Of a stretch of DNA of 62,471 bases, positions 25,997 through 34,961 are shown piece after piece. Each line of letters begins with the position of its first letter. Position 1 is the stretch's first letter. Position numbers and translations under genes: made by a program. The notes under the pieces are model-generated. The model saw only the letters and a list, made by a program, of their open reading frames with translations. It did no database searches and was not told the DNA's origin. Source of the stretch: Bacillota bacterium (lineage in GTDB: Bacteria > Bacillota > Desulfitobacteriia > Desulfitobacteriales > JAJXUE01); assembly GCA_021783135.1 (NCBI GenBank), contig JAJXUE010000014.1:1-62471 (forward strand), in the 5' to 3' direction.

Positions 25997-26916
25997 TGCG
26001 GCGGTTAATTTTTATTGGATTGTGTTTACTCGTTGGTACGCTCGTGCTAAGCGGTTGTGCTAACCAAACAAACTGGCGAGAATATTTCACTGTAAGCAGT
26101 ACGCAGTTGGCTGCGGTAGAGAAACAACCCCAGCCCAAAATGGACGTTTATGTGCCATTATTAGACCAGTTTGCCAACAGTAAACATGCAGTAGCTTTAG
26201 CAACTTTAAACGGTAATCCGGGCCATAAACCCAGCTGCTATAATTGTCATTCAGCCCAATACCGCTTGGCTCCGGTTAATGCTAAGCCTGCGATCCAACA
26301 GCTAAATACGAGCATCACCTGCATAGTGTGTCACCAATTGACACCAAGTGGCTTTTCTTTAAAGAAGTCTCCTCTCGCCACTTGCGTGCAGTGTCATACT
26401 GCAGGCTCGATTGTTGCAGGGGGAGAGGTCAACCATCCTCAGAAGGAAATGTTTGAAGGTGAAGGCGCAATCGGTGTACCTAACGAACCTTCACGTAAGT
26501 TCCAAGCCGGGTTAAGCTGTGTAGAATGCCACATGCCAAATGACTCACATACTTTTGTCGCGCTTACACCAGCTGAAGCTATGCACCAACAAGTTGGCGA
26601 TGCTTGTATGATGTGCCATACTAAATTATCGCCAACTGAGTTTGCCCAACAAGTAACAGCGCTGCAACAGAGGATATCAAGTCAGAGTAACAAGTTGCAA
26701 CAGCAATTAAAGCAATGTGATGCGGAGATAAGTTCCGCGCAAAAGTCAGGTAAGGATATTTCCGCCGCAGAGCAATTATATAAGGTGGCCTATACCGATG
26801 TTGCCTTTGTAGTCGGAGATGGTAGTAAGGGAATTCACAACATTAATTATGCCCAGAACATTTTAAATTTCGCGCAAAGCCAACTGGATAAGGCGGAAAA
26901 GCTGTTGGGAAAATAG
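25996..26916 (+). CDS. Pentahaem c-type cytochrome lipoprotein
   Basis: 306 residues. Lipoprotein signal with lipobox LSGC (Cys21), then five CxxCH motifs (CYNCHS, CIVCHQ, CVQCHT, CVECHM, CMMCHT), and a helical C-terminal third with a long Gln-rich coiled coil. The second half resembles the distal part of NrfA-type or doubled-CxxCH proteins. It is anchored outside the membrane and coupled to the upstream chemoreceptor. The coiled coil could dock onto the receptor's helical sensor domain; this is inference. No catalytic haem motif such as CxxCK is seen. Confidence 0.85.
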   Translation: MRRLIFIGLCLLVGTLVLSGCANQTNWREYFTVSSTQLAAVEKQPQPKMDVYVPLLDQFANSKHAVALATLNGNPGHKPSCYNCHSAQYRLAPVNAKPAIQQLNTSITCIVCHQLTPSGFSLKKSPLATCVQCHTAGSIVAGGEVNHPQKEMFEGEGAIGVPNEPSRKFQAGLSCVECHMPNDSHTFVALTPAEAMHQQVGDACMMCHTKLSPTEFAQQVTALQQRISSQSNKLQQQLKQCDAEISSAQKSGKDISAAEQLYKVAYTDVAFVVGDGSKGIHNINYAQNILNFAQSQLDKAEKLLGK

Positions 26917-26917
26917 C

Positions 26918-26953
26918 GTAAAAAATTGCAGAAAGCCAATGCCTTCTGCAATT
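26918..26953 (-). terminator. Terminator for cheR
   Basis: AATTGCAGAA and TTCTGCAATT pair; on the minus strand the stem is followed by TTTTTT, so it ends the cheR transcript. Confidence 0.75.
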
Positions 26954-26965
26954 TGTGTTCATTTA

Positions 26966-27754
26966 TTACGTTGTTGGCAAGCCCTTGCGATAAAAAAATG
27001 GCGCAAATGCTGTAAAATTTAGGTCCCGAAGATTGAAGATCTGTTCGGTACTGCCGGTAAACAAAAAACCTCCTGTGCGCAGCGAACCGGCAAACCTTTG
27101 GTACAGCACTTGCTTGGTTTCTTCGGTAAAATAAATAACAACATTTCGACAGAGAATCAGGTCAAAGTCGCTTTGAAAGGAGTCAGTCAGGAGATTATGC
27201 TGCTTAAAAACAATATTTTGGCGTAGCTTATCGACGATTTCCATCCCAGCTGGATGTTGTTTGAAATACTTACTTTGCAATATTGGCGGGACATCTTTTA
27301 ATTCTTGGACTGAATAAACGCCACGTTTGGCGTATTCCAGGATGTGGGGGTCGATATCAGTAGCTAAAATGGAGAAGGAGCGGCCGGAAAAAAACTCGTT
27401 TAGCGTTGTGGCCAAAGTGTAGGCCTCCTGGCCGCTGGAGCAACCTGCACTCCAAATTTTTACAGTGGATTTGTCTTTCAATATAGTAGGTAGTATGCGT
27501 TCGCGCAGAACTTGCCACTGATTGGTATCGCGAAAAAACTGTGAAACATTAATCGTCAAATGTTTGAAGAAGTCCTGCATTAACATCGAGTCTTTATCCA
27601 AGGCCTGTTTGAAAGAAACGTAACTGTCAAATCTGCGATTATGCATAAATTGCTCAATTCTGCGCTGCATTTGGGCTGGTTTATAACAGTTTAAGTCAAG
27701 GCCACTCCGTAGTTTAAAAAAACTTTTAAAATCATCATAACCGTTAATGCTCAT
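26966..27754 (-). CDS. cheR: Chemotaxis methyltransferase CheR
   Basis: 262 residues. The N-terminal helical domain holds the basic MQRRIEQFMHNRRF region, and the SAM-binding domain has IWSAGCSSGQEAYTLA, an ILATDIDPHIL acidic loop and LILCRNVVIYF. CheR methylates glutamates on chemoreceptors. Divergent from cheA across about 195 bp, unlike the common in-operon location. Confidence 0.95.
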   Translation of the reverse strand: MSINGYDDFKSFFKLRSGLDLNCYKPAQMQRRIEQFMHNRRFDSYVSFKQALDKDSMLMQDFFKHLTINVSQFFRDTNQWQVLRERILPTILKDKSTVKIWSAGCSSGQEAYTLATTLNEFFSGRSFSILATDIDPHILEYAKRGVYSVQELKDVPPILQSKYFKQHPAGMEIVDKLRQNIVFKQHNLLTDSFQSDFDLILCRNVVIYFTEETKQVLYQRFAGSLRTGGFLFTGSTEQIFNLRDLNFTAFAPFFYRKGLPTT

Positions 27755-27850
27755 AATTCACCTCTGAAAATCATCACCTTGTCCCATTGTAGGAATTAAT
27801 AAGGTAAAAATCTAGATGTTTTTGAACTATTTTTAAATTTATTTTTCAAA

Positions 27851-27926
27851 TTCGGAAATTTGTATAATTTCCGAAGGAATTGTGTAATCAAATGTCGAAG
27901 ACCACTGAACGTAGAAGTATGTCGAA
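27851..27926 (+). promoter_or_regulatory. cheA upstream region: 9-bp inverted repeat and two TGTCGAA boxes
   Basis: TTCGGAAAT (27851-27859) and ATTTCCGAA (27867-27875) form an inverted repeat with a seven-base spacer, a likely operator or mRNA stem. TGTCGAA occurs at 27893-27899 and 27920-27926, both in the direction of cheA. AAGGAATT before the first box gives it a sigma-H-like look. Confidence 0.4.
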
Positions 27927-27949
27927 TTTTGAATCGGCGGTGAATAATT

Positions 27950-30337
27950 GTGGAATATTTAGATAGTCTGAAAGATATCAAACAGAGGATTAAAGACCTT
28001 CCCGAACAAGCTCTAACCGGGGAAAGAGTTCCTGGTTTGTTGGCAGAATTGGCAGTCCTGCTACATACTTTTGATGCGGGACTAAGCCAAGATCCGACTA
28101 CTTTGAGTGAATTGAATTCATTCGTCAACAAGCGACAAAGCTTGGATGCAATGAGTCGTCACGTTTTGGTCGGACTCATCGATAAACTACTGACAAGTAT
28201 GCATGAAGTCGTGTCAGCTTCACCTGACCTGCAACAGGTGGATATGGGTGAGGAACAAGCTGCAGCTGCTCTTTTGGACACCAACAACGGCTTCGATTCC
28301 AAAGAATTGCTCGGCTTCTTTTTGCAAGAGGCCAACGAACAAGTTGAAAAGCTTACAGACGGCTTGCTGGAATTGGAAAAATCAGGTCCGCGACAGGATT
28401 TGGTAAATGAGTTGTTTCGTAATGTCCATACCCTCAAAGGCAGTTCAGGTACCATGGGTTTTATGTCGATTGTACGGATTACTCATTTAGCGGAGGATTT
28501 GCTGGATAAGCTGCGTCAAGGCAATTGCGCAGTCTCCTCGCAATTGATCGATTTACTATTAAACGTGACTGATAGGGTGCGCAGCATTATTGCCAATATT
28601 CAAGACGGTGGAACAGGCAACTTAGAAGTAGCGGATTTGGTAAGCCGATTAGAAAACTTTAACGATAGTGAACCAACTGGTACGCCAAACGCCGTATTAG
28701 ATGAAGAAACCTATGTTGTTTATAGATTATCTGCCGAAGAAATTGCCACGCTTAGCGCTGATGTGCCGGAGAATCGCAAGATGTTCGAGATATCAGTTCG
28801 CTTTGTCACGGATGCTTTGATGCCCTCTGTCCGAGCCATGATGATTATGCGGCGTTTGCAAGATATTGGCCAAGTTTTGCGGACGGTACCTTCGAATGAG
28901 GACCTGCATATAGAAAACAAGCTGGAGTTCTATATAGTATTAGCAACGGATCAACAGGAAAAGATTATTCGTGATAAGGTAATGCAGGTTGCCGATGTCC
29001 AGGAAGTTTCAATTTGGGAATTTTGCCGCAACACAGCAGAAAACCCTGCGGTAAAGCCTGTAGCCAAACCGATTATGGCCGCGATACCTGCAGCAACAGT
29101 TCCTGTAAATGATCAGACCGGTGGCAATGGGTTTAAAAATCAAACCATACGGGTACCGGCAGAACGCTTGGATGACCTGCTGAATTTGGTGGGAGAGATG
29201 GTTATCGCGCGCACTAGGCTGGTAGTTGTAGGGGATGAGTTAAAACACAATCTGCCACAGGATCATGGAGTTGCGGCGTTGACGGAAACTAATGTGTACC
29301 TGGGTCGTTTGATGAATGAGCTACAAGAAAGTGTTATGGCAATGCGGATGGTTCCTGTAGGTCAGGTTTTTAGCCGTTTCCCACGCTTGGTGCGCGATAT
29401 TGCGCGTAAAACGGGCAAAGATATTGATTTAGTTTTGAGTGGAGAAGAAACGGAACTTGACAAAACCATCATCGAAGCTATTGGTGACCCGTTGATGCAC
29501 ATTGTACGTAATGCCATAGATCATGGGGTGGAAACACCAGAGGAACGCATAGCTTCAGGCAAGACACCCAAGGGAACGGTGCGCATGGAAGCGTTTCATG
29601 AGGGAAGTCACATTGTTTTGACTGTCTCCGATGATGGACATGGAATAAATCTACAGCGTGTTAAAGAAAAGGCAGTTGCCAATGGTCTAATTGAACCAGG
29701 TACTGAAGTAAGTGAGAAGGACTTAGCGGACATCATATTTTTACCGGGTTTTAGCACCGCGGAACAGGTTACCGACATTTCCGGTCGCGGCGTAGGCATG
29801 GATGTGGTGAAGAAAAGTCTGGTGAACATTGGCGGATTAATTGAAATTGTAACTGCCCAGGGTAAAGGTACGTCGTTTATTATTCGCTTACCGCTAACAT
29901 TGGCAATTATTCAGGCGTTATTGGTGGAGGTGGGCGGCGAAATCTACGCCGTACCGCTGGCATCAGTGCTTGAAACATTGCGCGTCGTAAATGAGGATAT
30001 TAAATCAGTGGGTGGTCAACCTGTAATTCAGCTACGGGGTAACACGTTACCTTTGATCTCCCTACAAAAATACTTCGACTTGCCGCAAATTACGAGTGAG
30101 GAAGACGTTGCATATGTGATAGTGGTAGGTTTTGGGGAAAAGAGACTGGGGCTCATAGTGGACGGCCTTAAGGGGCAACAGGAAATAGTAATCAAATCAC
30201 TGGGAGATTTGTTAGCGAACGTTTCTGGGTTTTCCGGTGCGACCATTGGCGGAGACGGTAAGGTCACGTTGATTTTAGACGTTGGGTCTTTGATTTCTGA
30301 CACACTGGCATCTAATGGCGCAAGGGGGGTTGTGTAA
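27950..30337 (+). CDS. cheA: Chemotaxis histidine kinase CheA
   Basis: 795 residues. Residues 1-110 are an unassigned helical N-terminal extension. The HPt domain follows, with phospho-acceptor His160 in FRNVHTLKGSSGT, a regulator-binding domain around 230-340, the dimerisation helices, the ATPase (HIVRNAIDHGVE N-box, SDDGHGI G1, SGRGVGMDVVKK G2) and a CheW-like C-terminus. GTG start with GGCGGTGA upstream. Its stop overlaps the cheW ATG. CheA usually begins directly with HPt, so the extension is unusual. Confidence 0.95.
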   Translation: MEYLDSLKDIKQRIKDLPEQALTGERVPGLLAELAVLLHTFDAGLSQDPTTLSELNSFVNKRQSLDAMSRHVLVGLIDKLLTSMHEVVSASPDLQQVDMGEEQAAAALLDTNNGFDSKELLGFFLQEANEQVEKLTDGLLELEKSGPRQDLVNELFRNVHTLKGSSGTMGFMSIVRITHLAEDLLDKLRQGNCAVSSQLIDLLLNVTDRVRSIIANIQDGGTGNLEVADLVSRLENFNDSEPTGTPNAVLDEETYVVYRLSAEEIATLSADVPENRKMFEISVRFVTDALMPSVRAMMIMRRLQDIGQVLRTVPSNEDLHIENKLEFYIVLATDQQEKIIRDKVMQVADVQEVSIWEFCRNTAENPAVKPVAKPIMAAIPAATVPVNDQTGGNGFKNQTIRVPAERLDDLLNLVGEMVIARTRLVVVGDELKHNLPQDHGVAALTETNVYLGRLMNELQESVMAMRMVPVGQVFSRFPRLVRDIARKTGKDIDLVLSGEETELDKTIIEAIGDPLMHIVRNAIDHGVETPEERIASGKTPKGTVRMEAFHEGSHIVLTVSDDGHGINLQRVKEKAVANGLIEPGTEVSEKDLADIIFLPGFSTAEQVTDISGRGVGMDVVKKSLVNIGGLIEIVTAQGKGTSFIIRLPLTLAIIQALLVEVGGEIYAVPLASVLETLRVVNEDIKSVGGQPVIQLRGNTLPLISLQKYFDLPQITSEEDVAYVIVVGFGEKRLGLIVDGLKGQQEIVIKSLGDLLANVSGFSGATIGGDGKVTLILDVGSLISDTLASNGARGVV

Positions 30338-30777
30338 TGGAAGAGCAATTGGTAACTTTCTTACTGGGACAAGAGGAATTTGCTATAGATATTATGCGTG
30401 TACATGAAATTATCAAAATTCCTGCTATTACTAAAGTCCCTAGATCTTCGCGTTATATAGAAGGTGTTATTAATCTGCGCGGCAATGTTGTGCCGGTTGT
30501 AAGTCTTAACGAACGCTTCGGAACCCAAAAAGCCGGAGATTCGCATAATTCTAGGATAATAGTGCTTCAAATTGACGGTAAAACAGTTGGTATTATTGTC
30601 GACCAAGTTACGGAAGTATTGCGATTGGACGATTCTAATATCGAACCGCCGCCAGCTTTAGCCGGTAATATTGATGCAGGCTTTATCAGGGGGGTGGGCA
30701 AAGTTGGCAATCGACTCGTAGTTCTGTTGGCGGTCGATAGAATTTTAGAAGGCGAGAAGTTGACGAATTATGCATGA
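30337..30777 (+). CDS. cheW: Chemotaxis coupling protein CheW (first copy)
   Basis: 146 residues of CheW fold (LLGQEEFAIDIMRVHEII, YIEGVINLRGNVVPVVSL, VGIIVDQVTEVLRL). It links CheA to receptors at the cytoplasmic membrane. It overlaps cheA by one base and cheB by eight. A second cheW closes the operon. Confidence 0.93.
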   Translation: MEEQLVTFLLGQEEFAIDIMRVHEIIKIPAITKVPRSSRYIEGVINLRGNVVPVVSLNERFGTQKAGDSHNSRIIVLQIDGKTVGIIVDQVTEVLRLDDSNIEPPPALAGNIDAGFIRGVGKVGNRLVVLLAVDRILEGEKLTNYA

Positions 30778-31822
30778 GGCAAAAAGCAAAGTATTAATTG
30801 TTGATGATTCTCTCTTTATGGGACAAGTTCTCAAAAAGATGTTAATAGAAGAGAATTTCACGGTTGAGATAGCTCGTAATGGTAAGGACGCAATTGAAAA
30901 ACTGAAAACATTTCAGCCGAATGTAATAACTATGGATGTTGAAATGCCGGTAATGTCTGGCGTAGAGGCTCTCCAAATTATTATGGAGGAGCAACCATTA
31001 CCAGTTATTATGGTAAGTGTGCAAACAATTCGCGGCGCCGAGATTTCCTTGCGCGCCTTAGAGTTGGGTGCGTTTGATTTTGTGACTAAACCAAGCGGTG
31101 AAGCCGGATTTACCACAGAAACCTTTAGACGCGAATTGGTGGCGAAGCTTAAAATCGCTTGCCTGGTGCCACCGGAAAAGCTAAAAAGGACCAAACAAAT
31201 ACCAAAAGCTCCAGAAATTACGGCTAGACCGATACGCAAAACCGCAACGAACTTTTCTGTGCTGGCAATTGGCACTTCCACGGGAGGGCCGTCTGCTTTG
31301 CAAACGATTTTGACTCAACTGCCTCGTAATTTTCCTTTGCCTATTTTAGTAGTGCAACACATGCCGAAGAACTTCACTAAAATGATGGCTGAACGTCTAA
31401 ATAGCCTGTGTGAACTTGAAGTTCTGGAAGCTGGGGAAGGGGATGCTATTGTACCGGGTCGTATTTTAATTGCGCCGGGTGGTTTGCAAATGGTTGTACG
31501 TAAGTCTGGGCAGCAAGCAGTTACGCATATCTTGCAGGAAGCACCAATTCCAACTCCTTACCGACCATCCGCGAATGTCATGTTTACTTCGGTCGCAGAA
31601 GTTTTTGGTGGTAGTACTATGGCTATGTTGTTAACCGGTATGGGTAGTGATGGTTTGGAAGGTGCCAAATTGCTCAAACAACGCGGGGCTTATTTAATTG
31701 CAGAATCCGAAGAGACATGTATTGTTTATGGAATGGCCAAATGTATTGTTGATGCAGGAATAGTGGATCAGATTCTTCCGTTGCCGGAAATCGGTAGGTT
31801 CTTAATTCATAAGAACATGTGA
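30770..31822 (+). CDS. cheB: Protein-glutamate methylesterase CheB
   Basis: 350 residues. Receiver domain (LIVDDSLFMGQVL, ITMDVEMPVMSGV, DFVTKPSG) and C-terminal methylesterase with the catalytic triad in GTSTGGPSAL (Ser), VVQHMP (His) and MLLTGMGSDG (Asp). It removes receptor methyl groups when activated by CheA. Confidence 0.95.
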   Translation: MHEAKSKVLIVDDSLFMGQVLKKMLIEENFTVEIARNGKDAIEKLKTFQPNVITMDVEMPVMSGVEALQIIMEEQPLPVIMVSVQTIRGAEISLRALELGAFDFVTKPSGEAGFTTETFRRELVAKLKIACLVPPEKLKRTKQIPKAPEITARPIRKTATNFSVLAIGTSTGGPSALQTILTQLPRNFPLPILVVQHMPKNFTKMMAERLNSLCELEVLEAGEGDAIVPGRILIAPGGLQMVVRKSGQQAVTHILQEAPIPTPYRPSANVMFTSVAEVFGGSTMAMLLTGMGSDGLEGAKLLKQRGAYLIAESEETCIVYGMAKCIVDAGIVDQILPLPEIGRFLIHKNM

Positions 31823-31838
31823 CGAAAGGGGTAAGGCA

Positions 31839-32213
31839 ATGGACTCTGTTATTCTTATCGTAGATGATGCTATTTTTATGCGTTCAATGATAAAGTCCAT
31901 TTTAAGTAAATCTGGGTATAGCAATATTCAAGAGGCCGAAAATGGAGCCGTAGCTGTTGAAAAATATGTGCGTTACCGACCGATCTTAACTTTGATGGAT
32001 ATCACCATGCCAGAAATGGATGGAATTGCAGCGGTCAAGTTTATTCGCAAAATTGACCCTGAAGCAAATATAGTCATGTGTAGTGCAATTTCCCAAGAAG
32101 ATATGGTAATTGAGGCGATTGAATCCGGTGCTAAGGACTTTGTGATCAAACCTTTTCCACCCGAAAGACTGCTGGAGGCAGTGAATGGTGCCATAGGAGG
32201 TAGTGGTGAGTAA
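31839..32213 (+). CDS. cheY: Chemotaxis response regulator CheY
   Basis: 124-residue stand-alone receiver: ILIVDDAIFMRSM, phospho-acceptor Asp in PILTLMDITMPEMDG, Ser/Thr in MCSAIS and Lys in DFVIKPFPP. Phospho-CheY acts on the flagellar switch. GAAAGGGG precedes the ATG. Its 3' end overlaps cheC. Confidence 0.93.
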   Translation: MDSVILIVDDAIFMRSMIKSILSKSGYSNIQEAENGAVAVEKYVRYRPILTLMDITMPEMDGIAAVKFIRKIDPEANIVMCSAISQEDMVIEAIESGAKDFVIKPFPPERLLEAVNGAIGGSGE

Positions 32214-32808
32214 TAGTAATGATCTGACTCCTTTGCAGTCAGATGCTTTGCGTGAAATAACTAATATTGGGGCAGGGCATGCAGCAACAGCTTTGTCACA
32301 ACTGTTAGGTACGTCGATTAGTTTGAATGTCCCTGTAGTTAACGTGGCATCTTTTCAAAATATTAACCTTACAGACTTCAACCAAAATAACGAGATAGTT
32401 GCTGTTTATCTCAAGGTAACAGAAGGAATCACAGGCAAAGCACTCTTCCTTTTCGACCCCAAAAGTGCAGAACGAATTGCCACTTTGTTGCACGCCATGC
32501 CGGATTCCCAGGAGTTAGTAAGCAGTGATATAGCGCTATCGGCATTAAAGGAAGTGGGCAATATCTTGTTAGGTTCCTTTTTGGCGGCGCTGGCTGAATT
32601 TTTTGGTCTAAAATTTAATGTATCGGTTCCGGCGATTGCGGTGGACATGACTGGCGCAATTTTCGATGGGGTAATGCTTGACGGAGAATTTTCAGACGAT
32701 TGGGTTGTTATTGAGACTAAATTCGATGGTAATCATATTTGTGGTACGATGGTATTCCTGCCGGACAATAATTCCTTAAACAGTTTACTTGGAGCCTTAG
32801 GTTTATGA
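32206..32808 (+). CDS. cheC: CheY-P phosphatase CheC
   Basis: 200 residues. Both phosphatase signatures (E-x3-N) are visible: LREITNIGAGHAATALSQLLG near the N-terminus and LSALKEVGNILLGSFLAALAEF in the middle. CheC dephosphorylates CheY-P and is enhanced by CheD, encoded next. The second of two adjacent GTG codons (32206) has the better distance from AGGAGG. Confidence 0.93.
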   Translation: MSNSNDLTPLQSDALREITNIGAGHAATALSQLLGTSISLNVPVVNVASFQNINLTDFNQNNEIVAVYLKVTEGITGKALFLFDPKSAERIATLLHAMPDSQELVSSDIALSALKEVGNILLGSFLAALAEFFGLKFNVSVPAIAVDMTGAIFDGVMLDGEFSDDWVVIETKFDGNHICGTMVFLPDNNSLNSLLGALGL

Positions 32809-33287
32809 ATGTGCTGAATGTCGGCATGGCCGAAATAAAAATCACCACAGCGCCGGATTGTTTGGTTACGAATGGCTTAGGTTCATGCATAGGTCTGTGT
32901 ATGTATGACCCTGTTCGCAAACTTGGCGGTATGGTGCATATAGTTCTGCCAACTGTAACCGGCTTGGCAGATCGAGACCAGGGCGGTAAATATGCTGTTA
33001 CTGCGGTCCCTTTATTAGTGGAAAAAATGTTAGGACAGGGAGCAACTAAGCAACGACTTGTGGCCAAGATTGCGGGCGGAGCTGAAATGTTTTCGTTTCC
33101 CGGCCAAGATTCAGTATTGAAGATTGGTAAACGCAATGCTGAGGCGGTAACAGCGATTTTACGGGAAAGCGGTATTCCGCTGGCTGCGGCTGACGTAGGT
33201 GGCAACTTTGGCCGAACGATTCAGTTTGATACCAATACCGGCATGCTTAAGGTTAAAACAATCAATCATGGTGAAAAGGTTATTTAG
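32805..33287 (+). CDS. cheD: Chemoreceptor glutamine deamidase CheD
   Basis: 160 residues. The catalytic Cys is in VTNGLGSCIGLCMYDP and the His in GGMVHIVLP; the later KIAGGAEMF and ADVGGNFGRT blocks are typical. It deamidates receptor glutamines and binds CheC. Overlaps cheC by four bases (ATGA). Confidence 0.93.
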   Translation: MNVLNVGMAEIKITTAPDCLVTNGLGSCIGLCMYDPVRKLGGMVHIVLPTVTGLADRDQGGKYAVTAVPLLVEKMLGQGATKQRLVAKIAGGAEMFSFPGQDSVLKIGKRNAEAVTAILRESGIPLAAADVGGNFGRTIQFDTNTGMLKVKTINHGEKVI

Positions 33288-33309
33288 ATATCGCTAGGAG
33301 GGGTTAAAT

Positions 33310-33738
33310 ATGTCTGGTAAGCTTGTAGTATTTATGCTTAACCAAGAAGAATACGCTTTACCGATTGAACATGTCAAAGAAATAACTAAATTGGATAAAA
33401 TCACAGCAGTACCGGACGCCCCCAGTTTTGTCAAAGGTATTGTAAATCTACGTGGGACAGTCGTACCAATTTTAGATCTGCATAAGCGATTGCAATTAAA
33501 AAGGTCAGTTTGTGACATCGCTTTAATTGCCGAAATTGATGGTTTGCCTGTCGGAATGGGCGTAAATGAGGTTAAAGAGGTGAGTGATTTAGGGGAGTAC
33601 CAGGCTCCACCGCAGATTATAGCCAATCCTTGCATTGAAGGAATTCTTAACCTTTCTGACCGGCTGGTAATGGTTTTGCAGGTCAATAATTTGATCAGTG
33701 ATGAGGAAAAGTTTTTGCTTAATCAGATGACTAAATAA
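33310..33738 (+). CDS. cheW: Chemotaxis coupling protein CheW (second copy)
   Basis: 142 residues of CheW fold (FMLNQEEYALPIEHVKEITKL, VKGIVNLRGTVVPILDL, VGMGVNEVKEV). It differs substantially from the first copy, so the two probably serve different receptor arrays. AGGAGG precedes the ATG; last gene before a strong terminator. Confidence 0.92.
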   Translation: MSGKLVVFMLNQEEYALPIEHVKEITKLDKITAVPDAPSFVKGIVNLRGTVVPILDLHKRLQLKRSVCDIALIAEIDGLPVGMGVNEVKEVSDLGEYQAPPQIIANPCIEGILNLSDRLVMVLQVNNLISDEEKFLLNQMTK

Positions 33739-33773
33739 GGAAACTATGACCCCAATACTTTATCACTAAAACC

Positions 33774-33821
33774 AAAAAACATCCTTTACGGCTGAAGATG
33801 CAGCCGTAAAGGATGTTTTTT
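33774..33821. terminator. Terminator after the che operon
   Basis: A 20-bp perfect stem (AAAAAACATCCTTTACGGCT and its complement, plus one G-C pair at the loop) flanked by six A and six T, so it can end both converging transcripts. Confidence 0.95.
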
Positions 33822-33846
33822 GGTGCCGGTTTTGCTGTGGCTTTAC

Positions 33847-34875
33847 CTAATCATTAAGATTAAATTTATCACGTATAATTTGTGAAACCTCTCTAAGTAT
33901 GGCAAATGATTTTTCCACTGTTTTAGTGCCGTCCGCATTTAGCAAACAACAGCGAGATGGAGCCAGGAGTCCTTGGCGTAAAATCAACTCCCTGGGCACA
34001 CCCTTACTGACCAGATAATCCCACAGCTCTAAAGTGCGTGTTACCAAGTCCTGGGCCTGGATGTCGGCTAATTCTTGGGTTAAAGTGGGAACTATGCCCC
34101 ACGCGATATATCTGCCAGCTGCAAGAAATGCCTTGACTTCATCTGCATAGCGAGTAAAAACGTGCCCGCACGTAAAGGCATCAAAAGATAAAATGCTAAT
34201 GTCTTGCTGCAAGAGAAAAGACCAATCTGGGTTGCCACACAGATGAATACCTATTGGTGCATCTAAGTTTTGCAAGAATGTACGATAATCTTCGCGCGCC
34301 GTTTCACTGGCATACCCAGTAAAGGAACCGAAAATTATTTCCAGCCCTGGTTCATCCACCCACATAAAGGCATGGGGATTTTTGGCCTTTAGTTGGTGAT
34401 ATTGGACATTAATTTTCTTGGCCATAAATTCATACAGCAGGCCTTTAACCTCGCTGTCATAGATGATTGGTTTTAATTCTTCATCGTGAATCTTCATGCC
34501 GAAACTCACTGGACCAATTAATTGTCCCCGGATGGCCGGATAGGGGGTCAAATCGGTAGCGAGAAAACTTTTGTACACCATTGAATACTGTTCGCTAATC
34601 TCGAAATACCGGGAATCTTCGCTGCGTTCCAGATAATCCGGGAGCTGCTCGTAAAAAAGCTCAGTGGAAAAATTAATCATTTCATTGGCGATATCGAGGG
34701 TTATGCCGGGGAATCCTTCTGAAGCCTGAACATACATGTCTTCAAAAAAACTTACCTTTTGAAGTTGAGGCCAAAACGGAATATCTAAGGACAAAGCTAA
34801 ATCGATCGCATTATTTACATTGTCATGCGGCATGATGCCCATGGCAGTTGTACGGCAGTTACCTTGCCATTCCAT
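33847..34875 (-). CDS. MetE-core/UroD-superfamily methyltransferase-like protein
   Basis: 342 residues. The N-terminus TTAMGIMPHDNVNNAIDLAL and SLDIPFWPQL, the HLCGNPDW motif (His-x-Cys zinc ligands) and a late Cys in LLAPSRCCLL resemble stand-alone core methionine synthases and cobamide methyltransferases of the UroD/MtaA fold. Such core MetE proteins take methyl groups from corrinoid proteins. No corrinoid partner is nearby, so methionine synthesis is only a guess. GGAGGG precedes the ATG. Confidence 0.6.
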   Translation of the reverse strand: MEWQGNCRTTAMGIMPHDNVNNAIDLALSLDIPFWPQLQKVSFFEDMYVQASEGFPGITLDIANEMINFSTELFYEQLPDYLERSEDSRYFEISEQYSMVYKSFLATDLTPYPAIRGQLIGPVSFGMKIHDEELKPIIYDSEVKGLLYEFMAKKINVQYHQLKAKNPHAFMWVDEPGLEIIFGSFTGYASETAREDYRTFLQNLDAPIGIHLCGNPDWSFLLQQDISILSFDAFTCGHVFTRYADEVKAFLAAGRYIAWGIVPTLTQELADIQAQDLVTRTLELWDYLVSKGVPRELILRQGLLAPSRCCLLNADGTKTVEKSFAILREVSQIIRDKFNLND

Positions 34876-34961
34876 GCAAATCCCTCCTCTTTTGACTTAG
34901 CATACCCTATAATAACGCCAAAGTCCGTGAGATTAGTCATATTATTGCATATATTTTGAAA

